Part shown: in pieces, positions 1 through 10,938 of the stretch
Position numbering within the stretch: the first letter of the stretch is position 1
How the letters are laid out: each line of letters begins with the position of its first letter
From: Limnanthes douglasii subsp. nivea
Lineage: Eukaryota > Streptophyta > Magnoliopsida > Brassicales > Limnanthaceae
Reading direction: 5' to 3'
DNA: 64,000 bases
Assembly: GCA_036936605.1 (NCBI GenBank)
Contig: JAUPFV010000001.1
Span: forward strand, 341,445,081 to 341,509,080
Program-made: the position numbers and the translations under genes
The notes under the pieces: model-generated
The model's input: the letters and a program-made list of their open reading frames with translations, nothing else
Database searches by the model: none
Told to the model about the DNA's origin: nothing

Positions 1-1528
1 GGGTGACGGTCATTTATGCTAAATGTTCGAGTTATAGGGAAAAATATTTTATTGGTGATTTCAATTGTATAACAAAATCATATAAATAACTCGCTTGTAC
101 AAATTTATGTTTAAGAAGTTTGCATGAATTCAATAACATGATTTTGGATTGCTCCTTAGATGATGCTAGATACATTTGAACCCATTTACTTGGACCAACA
201 AAAGAAAATGGAAAAGATTAGATATAGTCTTAGCTGATGAAAATATGAGGTGTTATTTTAAATTTATTCAGGTAAAACACTTAGCAAAAACCTATTCAGA
301 TCATTCCCCTCCCTACATTTCATTACATAATAGCTATTTCAATCATAAACCTTCTTTTAAGTTCCAAAATATGTGGAAACTACACCTAGACTTCAACCAA
401 ACAATTAGTAAATTTGGAATTCTCCACTAACTGGAAAGCCTTTATTTGTTTTTTTGGAAAAAGCTAAAAAGTCTCAAAGGTAGTAACTGGAAAGCCTTTA
501 TTTGATGAGGAAATAACTTATTTTGAAAAAAAAAACTACAAGAGGATCAAAATCGATAAAATAAAGCTACTCTGTCAAAAGATAATGCTAAATACATTCT
601 TCTCTTCACAAGAGAAGAAGCATATTGGGAACAAAAAAGATCTATAAATTAGATAAAGAAGGATGAAAAAAATACCTCTCTTTTTCATAACTTTGTTAAA
701 AAAAGGCAAAAAAAGAATATGATCAATGACACTTATAATAATGGTACATGGATTGATGATCAAGATAAAATATATGATCATGCAGTCAATTATTTCAAAG
801 ACCTATTAGCCATAAATAACGCTGTTAAAAAATATAATCCAATGAATGTCATTCTTAATATACTCTTTAATAAAAAATAATCAAATCCTCTTCAACATCC
901 CCACAAAAGAAGAAATATATAAGAAAGTAAAAAGTCTATCACCAAATAATGTTGCTAGCCCTCATAGGTTTAATGCAACATTTTATCAAACTTGATGGTC
1001 CATAATTGAAAATGTCTTACACTTAGTTATAATTGACTAATTTAAGGGTAAATCTACTCCAAATAGATATTTTTCATATGTCATATACTTAGTTCCCAAA
1101 ATAAAAAGCCCAAAACGATTGAAAGACTATATACCTTAATGGAATGAGGTATGGGGATCCAATCTCCCACTGCATATTCATGTTAGCTAACGAATACCTC
1201 ATAAGAGGTATTAATAAGCTATTCAATATAAATCCATCAATGAAATGAAAAAAAAGTGAAATGGTTGTTAACTGCCTTGCATTTGCACATGACTTAAATG
1301 GTTTAATAACCAAGATTAAAAATTTAATACATTACTAAGCATTTACCAAGGAATACCTGGCGAATCCATTAACATGGATAAGTCAAGTCTAATTGTTTAA
1401 AAACGAAATCTTTTCCTATGAAATATTTTGTAGTTTCTGTCCATAATAGTAACAAAGCTAGTTTATATGATGACTTAGTAAGTAATGTAAGATCTAAAAT
1501 TCATGATTGGGATATTAAATCCCTATCA

Positions 1529-1877
1529 AAAGTCCGTTAGTAATCCTTAGACTATCTAGTTTGGTGACATATAGTCCTTGAAATTTCAAAAGTCCAGTGG
1601 TAGTCTATGGACTATCCATTTTGGATAAAGTTAGTCTCATGAACATGTTTATTAAGACGAATAACTTTATCAAAAAAATAAAGTCAAAGGACTAGCTATA
1701 TAAAAAATAAATAGTTGAGGGACTATTTGTCACAAAAATTGATAGCTAATACACACAGAAGGACTAATTTTATCTAAACTGGATAGTCCATGGACTACCA
1801 GTGGACTTTTAAATGTCCATAAACTATCTATCACTGAAATCAATAGTCTAAGGAAGAGTTATTATTCAAAGCCAAAA
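1529..1877. mobile_element. Hairpin MITE inside LINE copy 1
   Basis: A 349-bp non-coding insert made of inverted arms rich in 'tagtcc...ggactatcc' words. The left arm around 1605-1650 is the near-perfect reverse complement of 1760-1805. It is flanked by ATCCCTATCA (1519-1528) and ATCCTATCA (1878-1886), a 9-10 bp near-identical duplication, the size made by Mutator-like transposases. The same insert sits at the same LINE position in copy 2. Assignment to a MULE-type MITE rests only on TSD length and hairpin form. Confidence 0.65.
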
Positions 1878-2299
1878 ATCCTATCATACTACATCTAATG
1901 TTGCAATCTTCATAAGTCGGTTATAAACATAATTGAAAGACTTCATAATAGATTCCTTTGGAGGATCAAAGGAATTTCTTCATCCAATTATTTGGACTAA
2001 ATGGATCTTAATAATAAAACCATATAAGGAAGATGGGCTAAATATTAAGAAAATTATTGATCTTCATAATACCTTCTCATGTATATTAAGGTTTATATTT
2101 TTAGAAAATAAAACTATTTGGGTGAGATACATGAAATATATTTATTATAATAACTCTCACCCTCTTCTTAAATCAAACAAAAAGGTACTACAACTTGGAA
2201 GATATTACTCTCTATAAAAGATACCGCAAAACTTTATATTACTTGGATATTAGGTAAGGTAATATGGATTTTGGTTGGAAAAATGGTTTAGAGATAAAC

Positions 2300-2527
2300 T
2301 GATATAGACCAGACAACCCACAACTATGTAGCTGTTTTGGACAGACGCGAATTGACTTTATTTGTCACTCGAGTATCAGAACTAGGAAAAATCGGTACTC
2401 AAATTGAGCGTCTCGACGAGCCCAACAACTGTGAAAAGCCTGACAACATCACAAAATTTGGACGTCAAATTCTATTGTCTAGTGTCAAAAACCCTATTTT
2501 ATCATTTTTATACTTTATTTTATTTTA

Positions 2528-2573
<46 letters not shown>

Positions 2574-2817
2574 TAGTGAATCGAATCTAATTGAACTCAG
2601 ATTTTATTTGATTTTTATTTTTAATATCTTTGTTGTATTTTAGAATATTTTATTAAGATTTTGGATGTCTCATACATAAAGCATCTTATACTATATTTGA
2701 CCGTCACACTTTGATTAATTAAATTTTTGGAATTATTTCTCTGAGTCTCCCTATTTCTCTAATCTAGGATTAGGTTTTATCGTTATTTATTTCTTCTAAT
2801 CTTCCGCCACGCTATCA
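2300..2817 (+). mobile_element. Solo LTR (gypsy-type) in LINE copy 1
   Basis: A 518-bp segment absent from LINE copy 2, starting TGATATAG and ending GCTATCA, flanked by a perfect 5-bp TSD TAAAC (2295-2299 and 2818-2822). Its last ~100 bp (ctgagtctccc...ctaatcttccgccac) match the ends of the LTRs at 42260-42580 and 57301-57629, so the three belong to related gypsy families. No internal sequence remains, which is the product expected of LTR-LTR recombination. Confidence 0.85.
2532..2569. repeat. (TA)n microsatellite
   Basis: About 38 bp of uninterrupted TA repeat inside the solo LTR. Confidence 0.95.
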
Positions 2818-4003
2818 TAAACCAATAAACAACTTTGTAAATGAGAGTAACACTGCCTGGTATATTAAAGATATGGTGAAATACTTCTGGTTGAATAGAA
2901 CTTGGGATCTAACTAAGTTTAATCAAAATATTACTTTTTCTGACATTAAATTGATTCTAAATCTTTCAATCCACAATGATCAAGAGGATAAAATATCATG
3001 GTCGATTGATAATTTAGGTAACGTCAATACTAAATTAACTTGGAACAACTTAAGGCACATAAGTAATCCTTCTATTTTTATAAGATTTTGAATAACATTA
3101 TTTCAGCGAAATACTCATTTCTGATTTGGAAATATGAAATTTTGGATCTCTATGGATAGTAACCTTAAAAAATAAACTTAATATAGCTTCTAAATATCAA
3201 TCTTCTTTAACATTGAAATAATTAATCATGTTATTATTAACCGTTCCATGACTTGGTATGATTGGTCTTATTTAGCTGGAATATTTTGTCTAAACATAGG
3301 TAGATATATGACTATACACCATCTAATCAGGTTTTGGTTCTGGTCAACTAACAAACCTATTCACGTTCAATGATTCTTTCTATAGTTTGCTGGTTTTGGC
3401 ACTTTAGAAATAAAGCAAAATTTGATAATCAAACAATTTCTTCTAAAGTTATATTAGACAAAATACATTTTATATTATCTAGATTAGATAATATTAATAT
3501 CTTAAATACGAATTTGGTTAGGTAATATTCACATTGTTAATAAACTTCGCAACTACTTTCATATTGATAACCCAAGTAAGGTTAAGGTTTTGAAATGGAT
3601 ATACCCCATTGATAATAGACTTAAGTTAAATTCATATGCATTTTTACTATCAAATGGTGAATCCAGTGGTATTGGACTTAACAAAGATAAAAAAAATAGT
3701 GTTTCTCTAGTTGTGTATGACAGGTTATATGATAAACAAAACCCTTTGCATAATGTAAGGCTATTTTAGATGTTCTTATCATATGTAGTCAAAACTACTT
3801 AAAAAATATTAATATTAAATATGACCCAACCATTCTAATTGATATGCTGGTTAAAAACTCCGGCCATTGGTTCTTGAACGCATTCATCAATTATTGTAGA
3901 AAACTAATCCTTGTCAACCATGACTATTAAGTATATTTCTAGAACTCAGAATTAACATATTGACTAGCTAGCCCACTGGACCCTTAAATTCAAGATAAAA
4001 TAG

Positions 4004-4095
4004 GATTTTTTATTTGGTATGTGAATGGTTATAATAATAATTGGTATTGAAATCAAGAGGAACATGCTAAAGGGTATCAGTTCTTATCTCAACAA

Positions 4096-4129
<34 letters not shown>

Positions 4130-4972
4130 ATAATCCTAAGGAAGTTTGTTGATGTCCGAAGAAAAATCAGTTGGAACTTCTATTGGTTTCCAATTCAAAC
4201 TCAATGTCACTCAAACATCAATCGAGGCATCAGGTAAGAAGTACATGTAGGGGATACGTTCTAAAAATATTATTGGTATTATTATGTATGCTATGATTTG
4301 CACGAGATCTGATCTGGCCTATGCCGTAAGTGTTTTGATCAAATTCATTTCGAATCCAGGAAAGTCGCATTGGCATGCAATCAAGTGGCTCATGAGATAC
4401 TTTAAGGGCTCAACTTATGTATGGTTATGTTATAATAAGAAAGATATTGGTCATATAGTGATGAAGGGGTATGTAGACTTCGATTACGCAGGTTGCATCG
4501 ATAAAAAGAAGACTTCTTCAGGTTATTTATTTACTGTGTTTGGAGGAATGATTAGTTGGAAGTCTTATATATAGAAGGTCATTACATTATCGTGTAGGGA
4601 ATATCGAGTATATGGTTGCGTTAGAGGCCATGAAGGAGGTTTTTTGGTTGGATAGATTTTGAGAGAATTCAGTAGGTTTTGAGCAAGATGTGGTTATGTT
4701 ATGTGACAACATTAGTGCTATTCATTTGATGAAAAATAAGAGATTCCATGCGCAAACTAAACTTATAAACATTAAGCTGCACTTTATCCACAAACTGCCT
4801 AAGACTGCAAGCGAGAATATTATTTTGATCCTCTGACTAAGGTATGATCGATTTCAAAACTCACAAACTGCCTGAGACTGGTGCAAGTCTAGGAACCAAG
4901 TGAGCTAGTTTCTAAAGAGTAAAATATTGGATACAACATATATTGGAGTTACTATAAGCCTATGTGGAGAAT
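4004..4972 (+). pseudogene. Ty1/copia pol fragment (RT end and RNase H)
   Basis: 5'-truncated copia polyprotein. The first trace is the end of reverse transcriptase (GIEIKR at about 4040-4060). The open stretch 4284-4574 matches the RT-RNase H connection of copia elements (MYAMICTRSDLAYAVS, NPGKSHW, ISWKS) and includes the acidic box VDFDYAG. RNase H continues out of frame after a stop: CDNISAIHLMKN and a degenerate HIKLHFI-like segment at 4700-4790. The upstream gag, protease, integrase and most of RT are missing. A purine-rich tract (near 4960-4972) leads into the LTR at 4973. A (TA)n run at 4099-4127 interrupts the RT end. Confidence 0.8.
4099..4127. repeat. (TA)n microsatellite
   Basis: About 29 bp of TA repeat within the degenerate copia RT segment. 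Confidence 0.95.
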
Positions 4973-5601
4973 TGTTAAGTGTATGTTATAAATAACTCGT
5001 CAACAAAGGTATTGCTACTACATATGTGTTTGATCTACCATTACATGTATAAGCAGGAACTACTGAAACTCTATTGTGCTTGAGCCGTGATTTAGTTGTG
5101 GAGACGTCTACTGCTCCTAAGGGTTGATACAAAATGTAGAAGACTAGTAATTTTTGGGTCGAAAGAAATACGCATTGAGTCGAAGCAGGACTGGTCGAAG
5201 CAGGGTGGTTAACCAAACGAATCAAAAGTATCACTATGATCCAAAGCGCACAACGTATTCCTTTTATTAGGTTTCTTATGTTAATTGAGATTCCATATAT
5301 TAATGGAGCATTAATTATTTTAATCGTTGATTAATGGGCTTTAATCTGGAGCATGAAGAATTAGAGTTTCTCTAAACCTATAAATACTAGATAATACTCT
5401 AATTAATAATGTGATACAGCTCTGATTATAGAGAGAAATTTACGTGAGAATAAATTTTCTGACCGAGTGAAATATCTCTAAATCTTTGGGAAGATAAGTG
5501 AGGAGAGAGCGAAATAGTAAATAAAGAATTTTGTGAATCAAGTTATTTTTTGTTATATAGAGTGATTGATTCATTTGTGTTTCGATAATCTTTCTATAAC
5601 A
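4973..5601 (+). mobile_element. 3' LTR of the truncated copia element
   Basis: Starts TGTTAAGTG directly after the RNase H region and ends TCTATAACA, giving TGTTA/TAACA terminal repeats and a length of 629 bp. No partner LTR is visible because the 5' part of the element is gone, so the right boundary rests only on the TG...CA ends. The sequence TATAAATAC near 5380 is a plausible LTR TATA box. Confidence 0.65.
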
Positions 5602-6692
5602 TACTTATATATAAAAGAGTGTATGCTGCCCGCGGATATAAAATTTTTTTACTATCCGAACTACTTTAAATTTTGTCTTGTGTTTTTGGTTTTATTACAA
5701 TTTTTTCATCTATTATTCCTTGTTGTTCGTTTTATATTAGACAATTAGATTGTTCTTTCATTTAGATTTGTTTAATTGTATTTTTTTGCCGTGATCGGTC
5801 AATGTGCAAATTTTAATCCTAAGGTACAAAATATTTACTTCTAGAATTTTTTTAAACACAATAACCTCTTTCGGTTTTTCTTATTGAAGCATTAAAATTA
5901 ATATTGAAGCATTAAACCTACTTCATAAATATAATTCATAACCATGATTATTATTTTTAATGAAAATATTGGTGAAATCTACGATTAAGTTTTTCAAAAA
6001 TTGTGATATCAGTCAATATTAACAAACAATAAAAATACATGATATATTAATATTTTGAATAAACTTAAAAAGTTGTTCTTTTTTTTAAGATTGGGAGTTT
6101 CTTCCAACAAATTATTTTAAGATTGATTTTTAAAAAGTAAGTAGAGGATCACAGTAAACACCAAGTCAAAATGATAAATTGGCAATTATCCACATATATC
6201 TAATGTTATGTTAATTGACACCTCAAGGGTTAGTTGAACTTAGGAAATTGCATAAGAAAAATTTCTTATTGCAAATAATTAATGATAATCAAGATAAGTG
6301 ATTTAAAAGCTTTTAAGTGAACAAATTTTGATGAACTAGTTCTTCTTTGTTTGATTATAATTCAAGTTCCAATTTTTATATACGGTTCAAGTTTTATAAA
6401 TAGGAGATGCGTTAGAATCTATTTTAGTTTAAAGTAGATTTTATATTTTATTTCAAAATAAACTTTTTGGAGAAAGTAAAAAAGCAATATCTCTCCAGTT
6501 TTTTGCTTTTAAAGAGATAATTAAAATTAAAGTATGTTATATGATTAGAGGTTACACCTTTATCTTAGATGGCATGTTGGTGAACAGCTGCAGATCTAAT
6601 GTTTTAATTTTAGAGTCAATGTTGGATTTTCTCATTTTATAGTATACAACACTTTATCTATTCTAATCATGTCTGTTATTGCAAATATGATG
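5602..6692. other. AT-rich unassigned DNA
   Basis: No gene, LTR or terminal repeat recognised. The stretch around 6555-6580 (tatcttagatggcatgttgg) recurs in diverged form at 26600-26625, so part of this may be an old low-copy repeat. Confidence 0.5.
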
Positions 6693-6697
6693 AGTGT

Positions 6698-7166
6698 TGG
6701 TGAGGATAAAAGTAGCCTGAGGGTAGGCTGGTAATTTCAAGTGGAGTTTCAAAACGGAGTAAGGGTGTTTCAGGATGGTGTGAAGGTGTTTCAAGGTGTT
6801 TCAAGGTGGAGAGAGAATTGAGCAGTTTGGCAGCAGTAAATTTTGTTACCCATAGTTAATGCTGGTGGTTGGGTATTTATAGTATGAAATTTGGGCCCTT
6901 ATGGGCTTTCGGGTCAAGTTTAATGGACCTGGGTCATGTTTAAAGACCCATGAGTTTTAAGCAGATGGGCAGGTAGCTTAGTCAGATAGTGTTTAGGTTT
7001 TTTAGTACTTTAGTCATAGTTCGAACTGCCTTAGGCTTGCAGTGTTCGAAGTCATCTGCCCGGTTCAAAAGTCCTGTCCGAATTAAGTTCTTGGAGCCTG
7101 TCCGGTTTACGGAGAGATTTACTTTGGGCTGCCCTCCCGGGGAGCACTTCGAATTCGGACTCATCA
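6698..7166 (-). mobile_element. 3' LTR of the Tat element
   Basis: 469 bp, TGATGAGT...CTCACCA on the minus strand. It differs from 16639-17107 at six positions. On the minus strand the polypurine tract precedes it, so this is the downstream LTR. Confidence 0.95.
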
Positions 7167-7180
7167 GGAGCCCCTTTTTT
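7167..7180 (-). promoter_or_regulatory. Polypurine tract of the Tat element
   Basis: Minus-strand AAAAAAGGGGCTCC abuts the 3' LTR directly, the position where plus-strand DNA synthesis is primed in LTR retrotransposons. Confidence 0.8.
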
Positions 7181-7496
7181 AGGTATTTGAACAAGTGTCC
7201 TTGTCAAAGAACTGAAAAATAGTCCGATTTAGGAAGTGGTTTTTCAATTCGAAGAGAGTTGAGGACGGACCCGGACAGACCAATTGTTACAAATTCCAAA
7301 CGGTTCTTGTCAGAGTTAGTGGGACACGTGTCACTCTCTGGTTGGTCACTTTAGCCGTTTTTTCACCTTGAAATTCGCACCACTTTCTCGAACAAGTTAC
7401 CTCTTTTAAATGTCATTAATGACATCAGCGCCGTCTTTTAATCATTGCCCAACTTTTCGGATTCTCCTAGGAATCAACCCCTTTTTTCACATTTAC

Positions 7497-7570
7497 TATA
7501 AATTCTATTCACCTTTCACTATCAACCCCTTTTTTATCTCTCTAAAACTTCAAAATTTCTTTAGCTGTTT
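7497..7570 (+). promoter_or_regulatory. Candidate core promoter of the antisense gene
   Basis: CTATAAATT at 7497-7505 is a TATA-like box about 70 bp upstream of the ATG at 7571, with a pyrimidine-rich leader between them. It lies just inside the 3' LTR, so antisense transcription could use its own promoter. Sequence pattern only. Confidence 0.35.
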
Positions 7571-10472
7571 ATGTTCACAGCAAGAACAGCACTGATCAAG
7601 GGCGGTTGGCTTAACCTCTCAATATTGGAGAAAGCTCAAAGAGTTGAAAAAGAAAAAAGACTTGCAGCAGGGCTTCCAGCGTCGCCTGTCGAGAAACCAG
7701 CCCCTTCAATCGAAGAATCTGAGAGAGGTTCATCTTCTTCTAAAGGTACAAACCCTAGAAAACTCTTTCAATCAACACTCTCCCCCATAGTATCTGGCTC
7801 TTCAGTTCAAGAGTCGACCCCTATTGTTGAACCGGGGGTCACTGCCACAAGTGTTAGGAAAAAATCCTCTTTCATTGCTATGGGGTCTGACTCCGACCAT
7901 TCCCCGGATAAACTAATCATGAAAAGGCCAAGTAGGTTGGTTAAAGGGCTTTCTTCCAAAAATACTAGTGAATCAGGATCCGGGGCAACTATTAGGACTC
8001 TCCGGGAAAGGCCGGCCGGTCCGGGGGCTAGCAGTCCTCTACCTCCCAAAGAAACTTCAACCTCAGAAACTCAAACTGAGGTGATAAGTCGAAAACATTC
8101 AGAGGGTCAACAGTCTGGAGGATCAGTTATGCCAAGCCTCAACCCTCCCCGAGTGGTTTCTACAGAAGCTCCCCTAACAATAATGGAGGAGAGGATGGAG
8201 GACTCCACCGAGGAGGTTAGATTTGAGTCCGAGTCCTCCGGACAAGCTGAAACTGTTAGAGTTGCTGTCAAGAAAGGCAAAGAAGACTTATATCTGAGGC
8301 ATCCGGACCTGCCGGAGAGCCTCGAAGGGAGAGTAGGGCCATGTTTTCATAAGGTCGAGCTCAAATATCTTTCATCTCTGTTAAAGACCAAGTATGCGTT
8401 CATCCATACTAAAGATCTGGGACGACTGCGTACTAAGTGGGGGATCCCTGAGAATGTAAAGATTCGAATTCCCATCGATCCAGAGACCCCGATGGATTGC
8501 AAAAGAAATGAGATAGTCTTCTTTACGGAGCTATTCAATTGGGGACTTAGGTTCCCACTGGACCCAGAGATAGTGCGCTATTTTCACTTGGTCAAGCTAT
8601 GTCCAACACAGCTAAGCCCTAACGGTTGGTACACCTTGATGTCATGTATTATGGCGTCTAGGCTGTCTGGAATCCCTCATCCTATGGAAGAGTTTGCAGC
8701 TGTGGCCAACTTGTGCAAACACCATCAGTTCCCCTTCTACCATTTCAACATGGGGAACGATCTTAAAGCTGTTGACGATCTCCTGGAGTCGGAGAGCAAG
8801 TGGAGGAGCCAATTCTTATTCGTCAGTGGCTCATGGGAGAATGGCAAGAAAATCAAGACCGGGGAGAATCCTAGCCTACTTCGAAGTAGATGGAGGAGCG
8901 ATCGTAAGCTTCTCACCTTAATTCTCTGTTCGAATTTCCCTTTTCTTTCAAGTTTATGCTAATTAGTTTCTCTTTTGTTTTATCAGAGCTGCCAAAGGAG
9001 TTCGGAGATTATCTGAAGGCCGGACAGGTTACCTGTGGCAAAATCAACGCTTGGGCCGCAGAGAACTGGGAGAATCGGTTCCATAAAGCCTTCACTGCTG
9101 GGAACTTGCAAGGTCTCACCTGTGGAACACCACGGGTCGAAGAGATCTAACTTGGGAGGAGCTCTCCACACAACCTGATGAAGACATCGTGCTAAGAAGA
9201 TCTCACGAACTGGACGGGACTCTCTTCCTTCCTGCCCGGGCCAAAGCCCCAAGTAAAATGAAGGGCAAGAAGAAGAAAGGCAGGAAAGCGGTAGAGGATA
9301 CTGAGAAAGAGGCCCCAACAGACTCAGAGGTGCCAGCCCAGGCTCAAGTTAATGCAAACCTTCTACAAGTGGTAGAACAGGAGAGCGAGAAATAAGGAGT
9401 GAATCCCCCAAAACCTTCAAGGGCTTCCAAACGGACTCGTAAGCAAGCAAGTGACAGTGCTGACAGGGAAGTCAAAAAGAAAAAGACTTCCCAAGGAGAA
9501 GAGCTCGCTCTCCGGGATCCGGAGCCCACTTTCCCAACCGATCCGATGTTAGCCGAAGAGATCCCAGGGAATCTTAATGAAGGGATTCCAATGGAATTCC
9601 ATACTGATGAGATTGAAAGGGGAGAGATTAACATGGATGAAGTGGACGTCACCGGTCTAGGTGCTCTAGGTGATTATTTCCTTGGCCTGTCCAGAGATGA
9701 GTTCGCAGGGCCATATGTTCTCCCAAGTAGTTCCAACACAGTTAATTTCAATGGTAGGACTTTTATGGTTTCCAGTAAGAGGGACGTTATAGCCCATTCT
9801 CTCCTTAGCAACGTGCAGCCAGTACTTACTTTGGAAAGGAAAGTCCGAAGTCAGGCAAACACCATCAAAGAACTCAAGTCTGAGAAGGAGAAGTTGTCCG
9901 ATGACCTCAGGACTGCTGCTACTAAGGTTGATTTGCTTAAGGAGTCGAACGAACAGCTAAAGAAGAATCAAAATGAAAGCAACACAAAAGTTGCTTCTTT
10001 AGAAGAGACCGTAAAAGATCTCCGGGCTAAGCTGTCCGGACTGGAGAAGGACTTGACAGCCTCAAGAGGAGAAACTGCAGCAAAGGAGAAGCTTGTCACC
10101 AACCTGACCACTGACAAAATTGCTTTAGAGAATGCAGTGACTCAGGCTGTTGAAGAGAAAGCTGCTTTGGTGAAGGATCAAGAGGCCATGATCAAGGCCA
10201 AAATCAATGCTTATGCCAGGGAGATGATACGGAGTGAAGAATTAATGATTGAAAAAGTGAAGTCCGATATGGTCCTCCTGTTTCACGAGAAGTTCCCGAA
10301 GAGGAGACTAGGGGACTTATGGCGCTATGTAGATGACGATGAAGAGGAAACCGGAGAGAGTCCAGGTGAGGAAGAGATTGACCCCAAGGGTAAGAAAATT
10401 GTCGAGGAGAAGAGCGACATCAAAGGCAAGAAAGCAGATGAGGGTGAGCCATCTTCAAAGGCTCAACCTTAA
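7571..10472 (+). pseudogene. Antisense accessory gene of the Tat element (Transposase_28-like, coiled-coil), interrupted
   Basis: Long plus-strand gene opposite to gag-pol. Exon 1 (7571-8903) has a Ser/Pro/Glu-rich N-terminal ~230 residues, then a globular region from about residue 250 (ELKYLSSLLKTKYAF, FFTELFNWGLRFPLDPEI, QLSPNGWYTLMSCI) resembling the plant 'putative gypsy type transposon' family (Transposase_28). A GTAAG...CAG intron at 8904-8986 joins in phase to LPKEFGDYLKAGQ. Near 9115 the frame shifts, probably one G lost from a short run. A lysine-rich segment follows, then a TAA stop at 9393-9395, after which the same frame continues to 10472 with about 130 residues of coiled coil (LERKVRSQANTIKELKSEK and onward) and an acidic tail. 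Extra antisense ORFs are known in the Tat lineage; their function is unknown. The start is the first ATG of the open frame. Confidence 0.8.
8904..8986 (+). other. Intron in the antisense gene
   Basis: 83 bp, GTAAGC donor and a TTTTATCAG acceptor after a T-rich tract. Removing it keeps the reading frame (phase 1) and bypasses the stop at 8960-8962. Its retention within the element shows that this strand is not the one copied as spliced genomic RNA. Confidence 0.75.
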
Positions 10473-10938
10473 TTTATAATTTGTTTTGTTTATCTTTTGT
10501 TTGAACTAAAGTCCTTGGAAGGCCAAGGCACCTTTTTTGTGATGGTGTCCGTATTATTCGGACAGATTTTTGTACTGTGCCCAAACTTACTCAAAAAGTC
10601 CTTGGAAGGCCAAGGCAACTTTAAGTTGTTGAATGAATGCTTTTATTTTACTCAACCATCTTCTTCTTTTGTTACTTGTCTTACTTTAGACAGCTAGAAT
10701 TTAAGTAGCTTTGAGCTATTGTATTGTGAGAGTGTTTAGTTTCTCTGGCTAGAATTTAAGTAGCCCTTAGACCTTTCAGTCCGGGTAGTATGACAAGCAA
10801 CAGAAATTTGGAAAAACTTAGAAAATTATTGAAGAAGGCATCAAGTTTTATTGAAAGCTCTCCGTGCCACCGAAGAGGGGAAGGTATGCCCCCAAATATT
10901 TACATGGATGTTTAAACAAATAAATATTTACACAAGTT
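10473..10938. other. Spacer between convergent antisense gene and pol
   Basis: Both genes end towards this 466-bp spacer. It holds two short direct repeats: gtccttggaaggccaaggca at 10511-10530 and again near 10599-10618, and ctagaatttaagtag near 10695 and 10751. These may be 3'-UTR or terminator sequence; no clear hairpin terminator was seen. Confidence 0.5.

Larger units (their letters stand above)
1..4003 (+). mobile_element. LINE (non-LTR retrotransposon) remnant, copy 1
   Basis: Decayed ORF2 of a plant L1-type LINE, entering from outside the window. An open stretch at 176-430 shows the end of the AP-endonuclease domain (FTWTNKRKW, RLDIVLADE, SDHSP). Reverse transcriptase traces follow: a RYGDPIS-like box near 1150-1165 and LAFAHDL at about 1270-1290, where the expected FADD catalytic box is changed to FAHD. 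A zinc-binding/linker stretch lies at 2873-3091 and a weak RNase H-like tail at 3590-3970. Stops and frameshifts are everywhere, so it is dead. It is interrupted by a hairpin MITE (1529-1877) and a solo LTR (2300-2817). A second copy of the same LINE lies at 57640-60950, and alignment with it defines the insertions. Homology to copy 2 stops near 4003, where a copia fragment begins. Confidence 0.8.

Noticed and set aside
6982..7222. Open frames on both strands that recur at 16923-17199
   Set aside because: They lie inside the two Tat LTRs and are duplicated only because the LTRs are; no protein features.
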